NCBI GenBank assembly: GCA_934047225.1
Contig: OW204010.1
Location: 886,294 to 950,293 of the forward strand
Length of the DNA: 64,000 nucleotides
Source of the DNA: Ypsolopha sequella
Lineage: Eukaryota > Arthropoda > Insecta > Lepidoptera > Ypsolophidae
Direction of reading: 5' to 3'
The translations under genes were made by a program, and so were the position numbers. The stretch's first letter is position 1; each line of letters begins with the position of its first letter. Below the pieces are notes generated by a model. That model was not told the origin of the DNA. It was given only the letters and a program-made list of their open reading frames with translations, and made no database searches. Shown here piece by piece: positions 1-10,319 of the stretch.

Positions 1-210
1 TGCCCTAGGGCTTTATTATTATTATTATTTTATTTATTTACAATGGTTGGCTAACCTGCAGCCTTTCCTGTGTACCAGAAATTTCATACTTTTTTTTTAC
101 TGTTTAACGGCTCTGGATACCTAGTCCTTTTGATCCAATTACAATTTAAAGTTTACAAAATTATATTTGTTTTATTTCTTCACACTATGCATTGAAAAAC
201 GTAGTATGAT

Positions 211-309
211 ACACGGGCGTAAGAGCAATACATTACTCGGTTACGTTTAAAACACTCGCTACGCTCATGTTTTAAATCGTCCTCGTAATTTATTCCTTTG
301 CGCCCTTGT
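211..309. repeat. imperfect palindrome, foldback/MITE-like
   Basis: The left arm starts ACACGGGCGTAAGAGCAA and the right arm ends TTCCTTTGCGCCCTTGT, which read as its imperfect reverse complement. The centre also folds: GTTTAAAACACTCG lies opposite CTCATGTTTTAAAT. The whole 99 bp can fold on itself. This is typical of a foldback or miniature inverted-repeat element. No clear target-site duplication was seen. Confidence 0.55.
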
Positions 310-1189
310 AGCATAAACTACTATTATCTATTGCCCAAACTACATTTTGGTTACACAATTTGTGTAAAAATTACAGCAAATTACTCGAAAATCTTGTGTT
401 TTAAACTCAAAATATCAAAAATATGGTTTTCTAAAATAAACTACTTTCTTTTTCTAAACATGGAAATAAATTGTATTTTGGTAGTTACTAAATATATGAT
501 AAATGCAGTTGTTTGGTATGTGGGATACATAGGATAACAATAAAAATAAAAGTGACCGTTTAGCCTTAAAATTAATTAAAACACACAATAAAATTTAAGT
601 AACTAATCAAACTTGTCTCCTAGACTATAATTAAAAAATCTTTGCCATTTTAACCATATCTTGTACCTTGTACGCTAAGATATTTCTGTTGTCTGCGTGA
701 TGTAGTTCGTGCGTACTAGTACCCATACATATCAGCCGCGCAATGTACCTTTGTATAAAGATAAACTATATGGTAATTATTATTACGTAACACACAGTGT
801 GCAGTTTCCCACTTTAGAAATTTCTTGGCTAGACTTAGCAATATTTTTGAAGTTTATAGCTACAAAAAAATATTCGGGGTCTAAATATTTTAGCTACTTG
901 TTCTAGCCACTTTTTATAAAATTAATTACCATCATAACTTGCCCTTTTAGCACGAGTTTAGTAGGCGATTCTTATGAAATCGTTCACAGAATAATAAAAC
1001 AACTGGTTAATTCGAGAGGGCGTCTGTCATGATCACTTCGGACATTAATTTAACTTTAAAATTGCACCTACCTTGCAAATACCTGTTTTATGCTTCATTA
1101 TTAAAATTAATAACGTTCAAAATGTAAATTTTATATTTTATTTCATTCTAGCCACTTTACTACCTACAATGCATTTTCCCAAATCTAAA

Positions 1190-1812
1190 TTTTTGGGGGA
1201 AGGTGGCAACACCACCGGCAAAGCAGTGGGAAGCTTGCTGTCGCCGGCGACGGCAACGGCGGGAACCCCCACACCGCACCGCCCCCGCTCACGCACACTG
1301 CCTTAGGTTATGTAATTACGCAATACATGTGCAGTTTTAAGGTGAACGCGCACTTATCCGCACCGCATTAACCGCATGCACTGCAGTCATCAACAAATGG
1401 TATCGTGCACCTATCTGGATCTTCTACATCAACTGCATTGCATGGCATCCACCATTTCATTTAGTGTTCATCGTAAAACTGCAGATGACTTAATCAGAAC
1501 AATGCCGTGTGCATCGATGCTGCTGCTGTTATCAGCTGCGGCTTCGGATACTACAGCTCGAATGGGTGTCGAATAGAACTTCATACTAAGAATTCAAACG
1601 CGGCGACTAGCGACTGTGGGTCCGGCGGTGCGGACAAGTTCGCGTTTACCTTTACCACCCAGCACGTGGTGGGAAAGCCGCGACGGCGCGCCGTCGAAGC
1701 ATCGCCGTTGCCGGTGCCTTGCCGTTAAGTGGAAAAGGCGTGCATATAAATTCATACATTTTTGCCTCCACCTTCGCCGTGCCGTCGCCGTCGCCGTTGC
1801 CGTGCCGTCGGA
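1190..1812. repeat. GC-rich patch with GCCGTC-type simple repeats
   Basis: This stretch is GC-rich in an otherwise AT-rich flank. Clusters of GCCGGCGACGGC and GCCGTTGCCGTG lie at about 1240-1300 and 1675-1730, and a short (GCCGTC)n run is at 1772-1811. Short open frames across it are low-complexity (Pro/Thr/Arg-rich) and are probably not genes. It could be part of an unidentified GC-rich mobile element. Confidence 0.5.
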
Positions 1813-2395
1813 AAACCGTTAAATGGAAAAACAGCCATTGCTGGTTGTTTGACTTATCATTACTTTTAATTTACGCTGTTTAAGGAATTTTTGAAACCAC
1901 ATTTTGACTGTATTTTTTATCCCACATTCGTCCATTGCTTGTATCAAAAGCCAAATTGTATGTATTAAAGAGTTGATCGTTTTAATATATAGCTTGGCTA
2001 TATTAACTTTCATTTATTTCAAGAAATCTTTGTAAAACCACAAAAAAGTTAATTCACCTCCCCCCTAATCTCCAAAACTGGTAAACCGAAAAATACAGAA
2101 AAACATGGTAGCATGCGCTTACGTAAAGATTACAGGAAAAATATATGGTAGAGAAATTCACAAAAAAAATGACAAAATAAAATTTTCTGTTTCCAAAACC
2201 GTGTAATTACGGAACCTTAGGTACGGGAGTTTGACTAGCAACAGACTGTTTTGTTTCTCTTTTATTTTATAGCAGAATTTTGCAGTTGTAACTTGCTTTT
2301 CAATTCAAATATTTCTTTGTTTGTTGTTAAATGTAAAATGTGATACATTTTCCTGCATTGGTAAGGAAAGGTTGTTAATCTTTGATGCCGCAAAC

Positions 2396-2510
2396 CTGAA
2401 TCCTGCTCAGAAGTTCGAAGTTTTGTGTGCAGGGATTGTAATTTTTTTGTGAGCCCCACTTATTGTGCATTTACAGCGTTCATCACAAAGCTACTTAAAT
2501 TTACGAATAA
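2396..2510. repeat. diverged copy of the 590-bp sub-repeat at the array edge
   Basis: The motifs GATTGTAATTTTTTTGTGAG, CATTTACAG and TCATCACAAAG, then ACTTAAATTTACGAAT, appear in the same order as in the sub-repeats at about 3055-3130 and 3645-3720, with more mismatches. The flank therefore runs into the array through a homologous sequence. In units 2-4 the equivalent position is preceded by unrelated unit-end DNA. Confidence 0.65.
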
Positions 2511-2729
2511 GATATTCTGGACGCTGTACATGAACTATTTTATGCACCATTATTTTATACGCAAGATAACGTAGTAGGTGGTCAGCTTTATCGCCATACT
2601 TTGAGCACCAATACATGCTTTAAAGAGCATGCCGGTCTATATCACAATGTGTTTTTCACCTTTCACCAAGTGTTATACAAATTAAGTATTCACATAGATT
2701 CTGAATTACTCATTAAAGAACATCCGAAT

Positions 2730-2793
2730 GGAAGGATTCGAACCTTGTCTCAAGATTGAGAACTCAGCGTCCTTCTGAGTGAGCTACTGCTGC
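2730..2793 (-). repeat. tRNA-like SINE head 1 (unit 1)
   Basis: Read on the minus strand it starts GCAGCAGTAGCTCACTCAG (A-box-like) and ends with a perfect B box GGTTCGAATCC. The middle, TCTCAATCTTGAGA, forms a 5-bp stem but leaves only a 4-nt loop, so a normal 7-nt anticodon loop is absent. I read it as a tRNA-derived SINE head, not a working tRNA gene. Confidence 0.65.
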
Positions 2794-3320
2794 GTCAGGC
2801 AAATACCGGAGATACAAGTTATAACAAATTTACTTACCATCATCAACTGAAAATATTTTTAGAAATTAGTTTTGTTAATGTTATATGAGAAAATATTATA
2901 CCGTTTTCCATTTTTAAAAAGCATTACGGACTTTGCTTCAATTAAACAGGGAGATAATACTAATTTCAATGCAACTAAATTAACAGCTTGACACAAAGTT
3001 TTCCTCAGTCATTTCTTTTTTTATTCATTTCTTTCATTATAAGTTTTGTGTATAGGATTGTAATTTTTTTGTGAGCCTCACTTCGTTTGCATTTACAGTG
3101 TTCATCACAAAACCACTTAAATTTACGAATCAGATATTCTGGACGCTGTATATGAACTATTTTATGCACCATTATTTTATATGCAAGATAACGTAAAAGA
3201 TGGTCAGCTTTATCGCCGTACTACGAGCACCGATACATGCTTTAAAGAGCATGTCGATCTATATTACAATGTCTCCTTCACCGTTCAACGAGTGGTATTC
3301 TCATAAGAGAATGTCCAAAC

Positions 3321-3384
3321 GGAAGGATTCGAACCTTGTCTCAAGATTGAGAGTTCAACGTCCTACTGACTGAGCTACTGCTGC
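3321..3384 (-). repeat. tRNA-like SINE head 2 (unit 1)
   Basis: Minus-strand A-box-like TAGCTCAGTCAG and B box GGTTCGAATCC are present. It differs from head 1 mainly in the D-arm region (AGTCAGTAGGACGTTGAA). The unit 2 counterpart (18810-18873) has a mutated middle (CAATATTGAG). Confidence 0.65.
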
Positions 3385-3909
3385 ATCAAGCAAATACCGG
3401 ATATACAAGTTATATCAATTAACTTACTTGGTGTTTCTGAAATTGTTGTAAGAAATTAGTTTTGTTAATGTTATATGAGAAAATATTATACCGTTTTCCA
3501 TTTTTAAAAAGCATTACGGACTTTGCTTCAATTAAACAGGGAGATAATACTAATTTCAATGCAACTAAATTAACAGCTTGACACAAAGTTTTCCTCAGTC
3601 ATTTCTTTTTTATTCATTTCTTTCCTTATAAGTTTTGTGTATAGGATTGTAATTTTTTTTTGAGCCTCACTTCGTTTGCATTTACAGTGTTCATCACAAA
3701 ACCACTTAAATTTACGAATCAGATATTCTGGACGCTGTATATGAACTATTTTATGCACCATTATTTTATACGCAAGATAACGTAAAATATGGTCAGCTTT
3801 ATTGCCGTACTTCGAGCACCGATACATGCTTTAAAGAGCATGTCGATCTATATTACAATGTGTCCTTCACCGTTCAACGAGTGGTATTCTCATAAGAGAA
3901 TGTCCAAGC

Positions 3910-3973
3910 GGAAGGATTCGAACCTTGTCTCAAGATTGAGAGTTCAACGTCCTACTGACTGAGCTACTGCTGC
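3910..3973 (-). repeat. tRNA-like SINE head 3 (unit 1)
   Basis: Nearly identical to head 2, 589 bp further on, with both promoter-like boxes intact on the minus strand. The downstream body is shared with the other two sub-repeats, so the heads were multiplied by tandem duplication and not by separate retrotransposition. Confidence 0.65.
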
Positions 3974-4112
3974 ATCAAGCAAATACCGGATATACAAGTT
4001 ATATCAATTAACTTACTTGATGGTTCTGAAATTGTTGTAAGAAATTAGTTTTGTTAATGTTATATGAGAAAATATTATACCGTTTTCCATTTTTAAAAAG
4101 CATTACGGACTT

Positions 4113-4142
4113 TCTTTCTATCTCTCTATCTATATCTATATT
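4113..4142. repeat. TCTA microsatellite (unit 1)
   Basis: An imperfect TCTA/TCTATA run begins exactly where the third sub-repeat is truncated. Counterparts lie at 19602-19633, 36083-36112 and 52618-52650. A simple-repeat tail at the end of an element would fit a SINE or MITE terminus. Confidence 0.8.
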
Positions 4143-5218
4143 TATCCCAGCAAAATATCTTGGGAACGGAAAGTGTACCACGGAAAAGATGTGTCTAGGA
4201 AAAGATCTACCTGCCGAAAGTGTCAAAATTTAAGAGTATGACATAGCCAAAACAAAAACCAGTTCTTGGCGTGGCTTATTCATGTTACGTTTGCGCGCGG
4301 GGGGAAATTTGTCCCGGTCTCTAAGCTCGCGTCACCATAGCAAAAATACGAATAGAGTGGATGAGGCAGGGTCAAAAGTAATACGTATTTTATTTTATCC
4401 AATTTATTAGTGTATTTCGATCATCGTCACACGGCATTGATCCTACTTGCTATCACATCGGGACGTAAATTTATTATGGTCGGCTAAAAGTGGTTTTTTG
4501 AGTGTTTGATTTATTAGTTGACCCTCGGAAATAAATTGGACCAAAAATTTCTTTACAAAAAATTTTTACTAAAGTTGTTATTACAAAAAGTGGAAGCTAA
4601 CAAATATTCTCAGAAGGAATGCACCACGTCACTATCTATCTCACTGTAGCCTATATCAATTATGCCTCTCTCATTCAACTACGTTTAACTGGGTTACTAT
4701 CTCATTCCAACTCATTTTAAATACCGTCACTATTTATCTCACTCTAACGCGTGTTAAATGGCGTCGTGAACGTCAAATATTTTTACTGCCCGCCATTCTT
4801 TCATTCTATATTCTAATTATTTAAAAAAATACGCAGCTCCTTTGGTAGTAAAATAGCAATAACTTTTTTTTCAAAAGTAATACACAAAAATTGCCAGATC
4901 ATTTGAAAAACAATATTTGATGAGCCGTTATTTAAGACAATTTGCAAAACTAACATAGAATATATTTTTTCAGGGTGTGGTGTCGAACTAACCTAATTAC
5001 AAAAAATTGCTCATAAATTGGGTGTTTATTTTTTCTTCCTGATGTTACAGCATTTCAAGGTTTATTTTTGACTTTATCAATAGCAGGACTATGCAGAATT
5101 GCGCAACAAAAATTTTATTCTTAGAATTTAGAACTGGTTAGCTTTGACTCTCAAAAATCTATTCGAATTTATAAAAGTACCATCAACTCGAAGACTATCT
5201 ACTTTTGCTGAAGTCATA
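4143..5218. other. unit 1: spacer without recognisable genes
   Basis: AT-rich DNA with a short GC-rich spot (GCGCGCGGGGGG at about 4294). Imperfect short direct repeats of GTCACTAT(C/T)TATCTCACT lie at about 4628 and 4727. No open frame of interest. Counterparts are 19634-20706, 36113-37187 and 52651-53723. Confidence 0.6.
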
Positions 5219-5725
5219 ATTTGATATTCTGGTCAGTCATGAGCTGGCCTAAGGGAAAGGCCTAAGGGCCTAAGGGCTTTTCCAAGGGAAAGCGTTGACT
5301 TTTGGGACACCTGTTTACCCTTGGGATAAATCGCCAAGTGTTTAAAATATAGAAATTTATTTGTATCATAGTTTGAAATGTTCAGGTCCCTTTACGCAAA
5401 ATGAAAAAACAAAACTCCTTTAGGATTAATTTGTTGTCCCTATGTTTGTCTGTTTGTCCGTTTGTCTAGGCAATTTTTCTGAGTAAAATCAATAAATGCT
5501 AATATTTACAGCCCTGTAAAACATACATATTATAACGTTTTTATGGCCTTTTGTTTAACTTTTTCATACAAATTTTCTCCTTATGAAAATATAGAGATCA
5601 ACACTTGACATAATATTTTGCATTTGAAAGAAAGCACAGAAAGGAACTGTAGAACAAATTATGTAAAAAATATAAAAACCATATCGTTCTATTCTAAAGG
5701 GATTATAATTCAATTATTTAAGCTG

Positions 5726-5941
5726 AAAATTTGGCAAAATGTATGGAGTGCATTTATCTATCGGGATTCATTCGTTACAGAACGAAGTTAAAATTTATTA
5801 ACCGTCCCTTCCCCTCCCGGGGTAGCTTCACCCCCCCGCATGCCTAAACGTGTCCCGAATCACGGTTTTTTACAGTTAAAAAAAAAACCGTACCCGATAC
5901 ATGGAAAGTGTGAATAAAAGAAATTATCCTTGATAAATTTA
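5726..5941 (+). repeat. left terminal inverted repeat of the unit 1 element
   Basis: It begins AAAATTTGGCAAAATGTATG and runs through CCCTCCCGGGGTAGCTTCAC and GTTTTTTACAGTT. It aligns to the reverse complement of 8617-8830 with scattered substitutions and a few small indels (roughly 85% by eye). Confidence 0.8.
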
Positions 5942-6352
5942 CTATTATCCTTTCATACACATAAAAGCGATATCACTTACAGTTTCCGCGCAATCAGCTT
6001 CTGAATTTGGTCATTTTTCATAATTTATCAAATGGTCTTCGTAAAAATTTTGCTTTCTTCAAAAATTTTCCATTTACGAATAAGATGTGGATTTGTGGAT
6101 AGATTATCTAAAAAGTGAACTATTCTTTCTCTTTTTACTTCGCTATGCTATTTTGAAAATTTAATTTATCAATGAGGCTATATTCATTGTTCATCGCGAC
6201 AGGGCTTATTCCTGAGAGAGTTTGCATATAAAACCAGCTTACCTACGAGTATCTTCCTTCATATATTATATTTCATTATATACCTGTTATTTACATTTAA
6301 TAATTTTTAAAAGAACTGGAAACATCTAAATTAATCTTCGTCTATATTTACT

Positions 6353-8021
6353 TCAACTAACTGTATTTAAAAAACTCCGGCTTCTAGAATTTTTGCACAT
6401 GGTGGTGCATCTTAAATCGGCTTTCACATATCCACAACGTCTAACACAGCCTTGTTTGCAGACACAGGTTATAAGTTTTGATATAGAGGCTGGTGCTGGC
6501 GGCTCCGTATTTAAAACGAGCGTTAGGCAGTTGGCATTTTTTTCCAGCTCCATTCTTCTGGCGGTAAAAGGTTATTCCTCCAACTTTGCACCTGATGGAA
6601 GGTTCGCCGAGAATGATGGCGAGCAGGAGACGATGTAGGTGGCAACTTCGCGAAGATAACAGCACTGTTAGCCTGTCCTAAAAATTTGTTGAAGCAAACA
6701 AATCTGTGATGATTTAAATCCACTTCTTTGGATGGAGCTTTGTATAACACGAGAATAATGTATAGCGCCGGCCTATTCGATCTCTTCTGAGGCGCTATTG
6801 AGATTGTTGTACACCGCGGCAATGTAGTGCAAATCTATTGCTACGTATTGTACTGTCTGCATTTGACCTTTTCCAAAAAAAGCTGACGAACTATCACAGC
6901 CACTTACAGCGTGTAAGAAAAGAATTGATTATTTGATGATGGATAACAAATTAGCACACTGTAAGTATTGGGTGTAATATTGGAACCTAGCATAGCAGTC
7001 TATCTGGACTGCTCTTGGATACGCTGTCTTGCTCTCTCGCTACCGAACCACCATGTTGTAAAGAACGTGTATTTTGTCGTACGAAAATAAATACTAAATT
7101 ATTTAATTTAAAGTGTTTATCTCAGTATCTAATATTGGGAACTGTACATTCTTTTCTTTGTTTTTCCTTGAGATTCTTGAGATGAAGAGATGTACGTATG
7201 CCATTTTTGTTCAGATGCTCGATGAGCTGCAAAATAAATTTCTCCTTGTTTTCAAGATTGGAAGTTTGGCCTGTGGTTCAACTAGAACTTTGTCTTCGGT
7301 GCAAGCAATTTCCGGGGTCTTACGTTGTACAAGTCGTCTTTGTCGTACTAAACTGTTGGGGCTTTCATGATTTTCAGAGTAACCATCAAATACGACAATA
7401 ACCAAGTGGCCGTAATTTATTTGAATGTAAGAGGTTGAATGTAATGCATCCAAGAAAGTCCCTTCTTTTGGCCATATCACCCGATGGAGAAGGTAACCAC
7501 CGTTGATAACGTAGAAACTATTTACTGTATTGATTGTTTGTTCAGGGTCTTTGTTGAATAAAGTATACAGAGCTGATTTATTCGATTTCCGCATAAGTGA
7601 GTTCTCGTCAAATAATGACAACTGTGCATAACTCGTGCACAAAACAAGCCTTTAGATCATCAGGAGAGTGTACAGTACAAAGTATTCGTTGAAACAATTG
7701 AGTTGCGTCCACTTGTGTCATTACCCACCTTCACTGAAGCTGTTGCAGAAGACAGGGACTTTATCAAATTTGCTCGCTTAAATTTTAGAGTCCCGAACTT
7801 ATTTCCTTCAATAACAGATTTGTTTATTGATTCTTCGCCTATGACCTTGCATCATAACAATTTATATCGACTTCGGCAATCAGCCCAGTAGATAGGGACA
7901 TAAGATTTTCGGTTCGCGGGAAAGGCGAATGTTTCTTAAACCACTGCACAAACTTTTCTAAATGGTTTTCTGTATACTGGTGTCTCTCAATTCTATGTGT
8001 TGGATGGTGTTGGTTGATCAT
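6353..8021 (-). pseudogene. decayed gene of an unassigned animal protein family (PIN/FEN-like core suspected)
   Basis: Fragments in family order lie on the minus strand in different frames. First, 8021-7839 has the N-terminal motif FVQWFKKHSPFP and SLSTG..(D)INC. Then 7642-7211 has SLFDE..MRKSNKSALY, YVINGGYLLHRVIW (residues 44-57) and VVFDGY (83-88). A frameshifted NKEKFILQLIEHLNKNG follows at about 7205-7255. After a gap (about 7110-6825) come FAKLPPTS..AR.HS.R and QVQSW within 6822-6523, and finally a Cys-rich tail with CVCKQGC...CGY...CTTMC (6553-6353). I recognise this order from uncharacterised proteins repeated in arthropod and cnidarian genomes. The (D/N)GG...FDGY spacing resembles FEN/PIN nucleases, which is inference. 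At least three frameshifts and an internal deletion make it non-functional, and the likely first acidic residue is Asn. Confidence 0.6.
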
Positions 8022-8616
8022 ATACTACACTCAGTGGGCTCAGTAGTACTATTGTCAGTGGGATGAGGGCGTGGCGCCGGGTAAAGCATAGTTAGTGAAG
8101 ATGCCGTGTGACGAACAAAACACTTTCGAGAAGTATAACAACGGCGGAAATATCTCGGCACCTCGAGAGAATGTGCTTTCCCCACCCCACGGCACACCTC
8201 AACCCTGGTCTCAGTACTAACGTGCTGAGACCGGTGTGAAGTGTGACGCGGAGGTGAGTGAACTGCATTCATTCAAAATGCTGGGATATTTCCACCGTGT
8301 TATACCTACACAAAATACCACGGCCGGCTCTTCAAAAAATCGACGATAAATAGTTGTTGGTGGAGGATAATTTTCAAAATCGCATAGGAAAGTGAAAAAA
8401 AAGAGTAAGTATTTATAAATTATATCTCTTTTTAAAAAGGTTATTCCATTCTTTACTTTCATAGTACATATCGTGGTCGTAAAGGGTAAACTTTTTCGGA
8501 AAAGTAAACTTTTAGCACAAAAAATTTATAAATGATAAAAAATTATCATATTCGGTGGCTGATTGCATGGAAACTATAAGTGGTATTGCTTTTAAATGTT
8601 TTCAAATTCGATTGTA

Positions 8617-8830
8617 AATATATCGAGGATCATTTCAATTCTACACATTTTTCATGTATCATGTACGGTTTTCTTTAAAACTGTAAAAAACCACGATTTG
8701 GGACACATTAAGGGGTGCGGGGGGGTGAAGCTACCCCGGGAGGGGATGGGACGGTCAATAAATTTTAACTTCGTTCTATAACTAACGTATTCCGATAGAT
8801 AAATGTACTCCATACATTTTGCCAAATTTT
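8617..8830 (-). repeat. right terminal inverted repeat of the unit 1 element
   Basis: Inverted partner of 5726-5941. It contains GTGAAGCTACCCCGGGAGGG and ends CATTTTGCCAAATTT. About 30 bp further (to 8860) lie outside the alignable repeat. The arm divergence suggests an old family member. Confidence 0.8.
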
Positions 8831-9119
8831 TCATACACTGCAATTTAAAATTCTTTAACTATTAATAATTTACTGTTTGTTCAATGTGGCGATAGCTTTG
8901 TTTATTATTATTTTTTTCTTTGTTACCAAGATAACAAATATTTTCATACAAGGTTTTCCTTAAGGGCTATTTCTCCGAATTTGTAACAAAATATTAAGAA
9001 ATAATTATAACGGTAAAGTACAACTTTTAGCTAAGACAATTTATTGTTAAAAGTTTGCTATATGCATAAACATTTTAATGATATTATGGTATCTTCAAAA
9101 TAATTGGGTTTTCCATAAG

Positions 9120-10319
9120 CGTGATATCAGATTATTTAAGAAATTTACGGCTGGTATCACGACGACGGATAAGCCAATTATTTTATTACTATTGTAATAT
9201 AATTAAAAATATGTTTATGCATACAGCAGACTTTTAACTATAAGTTTTCTTAACTAAAAGTTGTATTTTTACTTATTGAAATTGTATTTCTCATCAAGAA
9301 GTGCAAGATGACAAGATATTCAAAATGAGTTAATTGAATTTTTGAAATGGTTTCAGGTAAAAACAGTTTTCCATGAAATGGTAACTGTTTATGCTTAGCA
9401 AAGTGTGTAAACTTAGTCATCTTAAGATGAACGACGCCTGTATTTCTCTCTTTTTTATTTCCAGTATAGATAAAAATATACAAACTTGTTAAACTTTGCT
9501 GTAGCATAGCAAATTTTATAAGGTGCGGTTATCTCAGAGTTTTTGCATCATTGCTCAAAGTTTTCGCATCGTTGTTTGCTTGTTGGTTGGTTCATGTCAA
9601 AAGTTGAGTTGTTATCGATAAATTCCGATTTTTTTTCGTTCGCTGGGTGGTACGTGTTTGAAGTGAGTGGTTTGACATGTAGTTCGTTCACTTGGCTTGT
9701 GCGAAGGTCCGTTTCCTAAAGCAATGCTCGGCCAGTGTTTTAGCTGTCAAGTCATGTCTTGTTTTACCTTTTTTTGGTTCTTTGTTCGGGAAAGAAAAAC
9801 ATGGCGATTGTGCCAAGACGAGTTTGTTGATAAAGAAAAGAAGGATTTTGGAGGTGATTGTTGGAGTAAAAAGGATTTTTTGGCCGGGATGGTAGGAAAT
9901 CTGATCTATTGTCAGATCATGGGTTTATTGTTGTTTTTGCTTCTTTCGTGATCTTGGTCCTGATGGCTGAGTGACGGCAGCGCGTGGAGAAACACGGTCA
10001 AGCTGCCTTTATTAGCGAGGTTGGAGTTCATTCACCTTGAAGTTGGACAGCGGTCGGCATGCCAGTTCAGGTGGAAAATGTTGGCGTATTACAAGTATGT
10101 GACGTAGATTTTATTTTTATCCTCACATTATAAAAGGTGGCTTGGACGGAATGTTTCCAGAACATTTAGATTTATGACTTTTTAAACCAAGTGTAAATTC
10201 TTCTTCCTGTTTCATTTGGATAACCTAAAATGTAAAATTTCATAGTTCCGTAATTTTTCCTGGTAATACTGAATGGTGTATCAGACGATTTAGTCAAAAG
10301 AGAATGTCGACAAATATTA
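9120..10319. other. unit 1: spacer between X and the LINE
   Basis: No supported gene. An 84-codon plus-strand frame (9697-9951) exists only here. A single-base change gives a stop in units 2-4 (for example GTGATTGATGG at 26389), and no domain is visible. Counterparts are 25652-26857, 42128-43333 and 58668-59873. Confidence 0.55.

Larger units (their letters stand above)
1..2510. other. left flank of the tandem array, seen once
   Basis: Nothing in 1 to about 2395 recurs later in the window, unlike everything after 2511. The sequence is AT-rich apart from a GC-rich patch at about 1190-1812. The only open frames are short (up to about 85 codons) with no recognisable domain, so I call no gene. 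Sub-features are listed separately: a foldback repeat (211-309), GC-rich simple sequence (1190-1812) and a diverged sub-repeat copy (2396-2510). Confidence 0.7.
2511..4112. repeat. unit 1: block of ~590-bp tandem sub-repeats with tRNA-like heads
   Basis: AGAAATTAGTTTTGTTAATG recurs at 2861, 3451 and 4040, giving a period of 590 then 589 bp. Each sub-repeat contains a minus-strand tRNA-like head (2730-2793, 3321-3384, 3910-3973), a conserved CATTATTTTATACGCAAG tract and the AATTAGTTTTG tail. The first head is the most diverged. The last copy is cut short just after GCATTACGGAC, where a TCTA microsatellite begins. The 85-codon minus-strand frame at 3570-3827 is a by-product of the repeat, not a gene. 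Confidence 0.85.
5706..8860. mobile_element. 3155-bp DNA transposon-like element with long TIRs, only in unit 1
   Basis: The uninterrupted X of the other units reads AAAGGGATTAATAATTT. Here it becomes AAAGGGATTA, then 3155 bp, then ATTAATAATTT, so ATTA (or TTA) is duplicated. The two ends are imperfect inverted repeats of about 215 bp (5726-5941 and 8617-8830) sharing CCCTCCCGGGGTAGCTTCAC. The outermost 20-30 bp do not align well, so the exact tips and family are uncertain. A 3-4 bp AT-rich target duplication would suit a Harbinger-like element, but no transposase is visible. Inside is a decayed minus-strand gene (6353-8021). Its absence from units 2-4 means it inserted after unit 1 separated, or was lost or never shared by the others. 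Confidence 0.75.
5219..9119 (+). repeat. unit 1: single X segment, split by a 3155-bp insertion
   Basis: X starts AATTTGATATTCTGG and ends TTTTCCATAAG. Here it occurs once and is interrupted between 5705 and 8861 by the TIR element. Outside the insert it matches the 743-bp X copies of units 2-4 closely. Its end (CATAAG then CGTGATATC at 9114-9128) is the empty version of the left BEL insertion junction of units 2-4. A cluster of GGCCTAAGGG repeats lies at about 5244-5280. Confidence 0.8.

Noticed and set aside
3570..3827. 85-codon minus-strand frame repeated in every unit
   Set aside because: It is the translation of the 590-bp sub-repeat; conservation is due to tandem duplication, not coding.
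6960..7100. Nested solo LTR within the TIR element
   Set aside because: AATAAATAC-like end and TGTAATATTGG-like start are suggestive, but no paired LTR or target duplication could be seen.
9697..9951. 84-codon plus-strand frame with several Cys (CFSCQ...CF)
   Set aside because: Spacing does not fit a CCHC zinc knuckle and one base change creates a stop in units 2-4.
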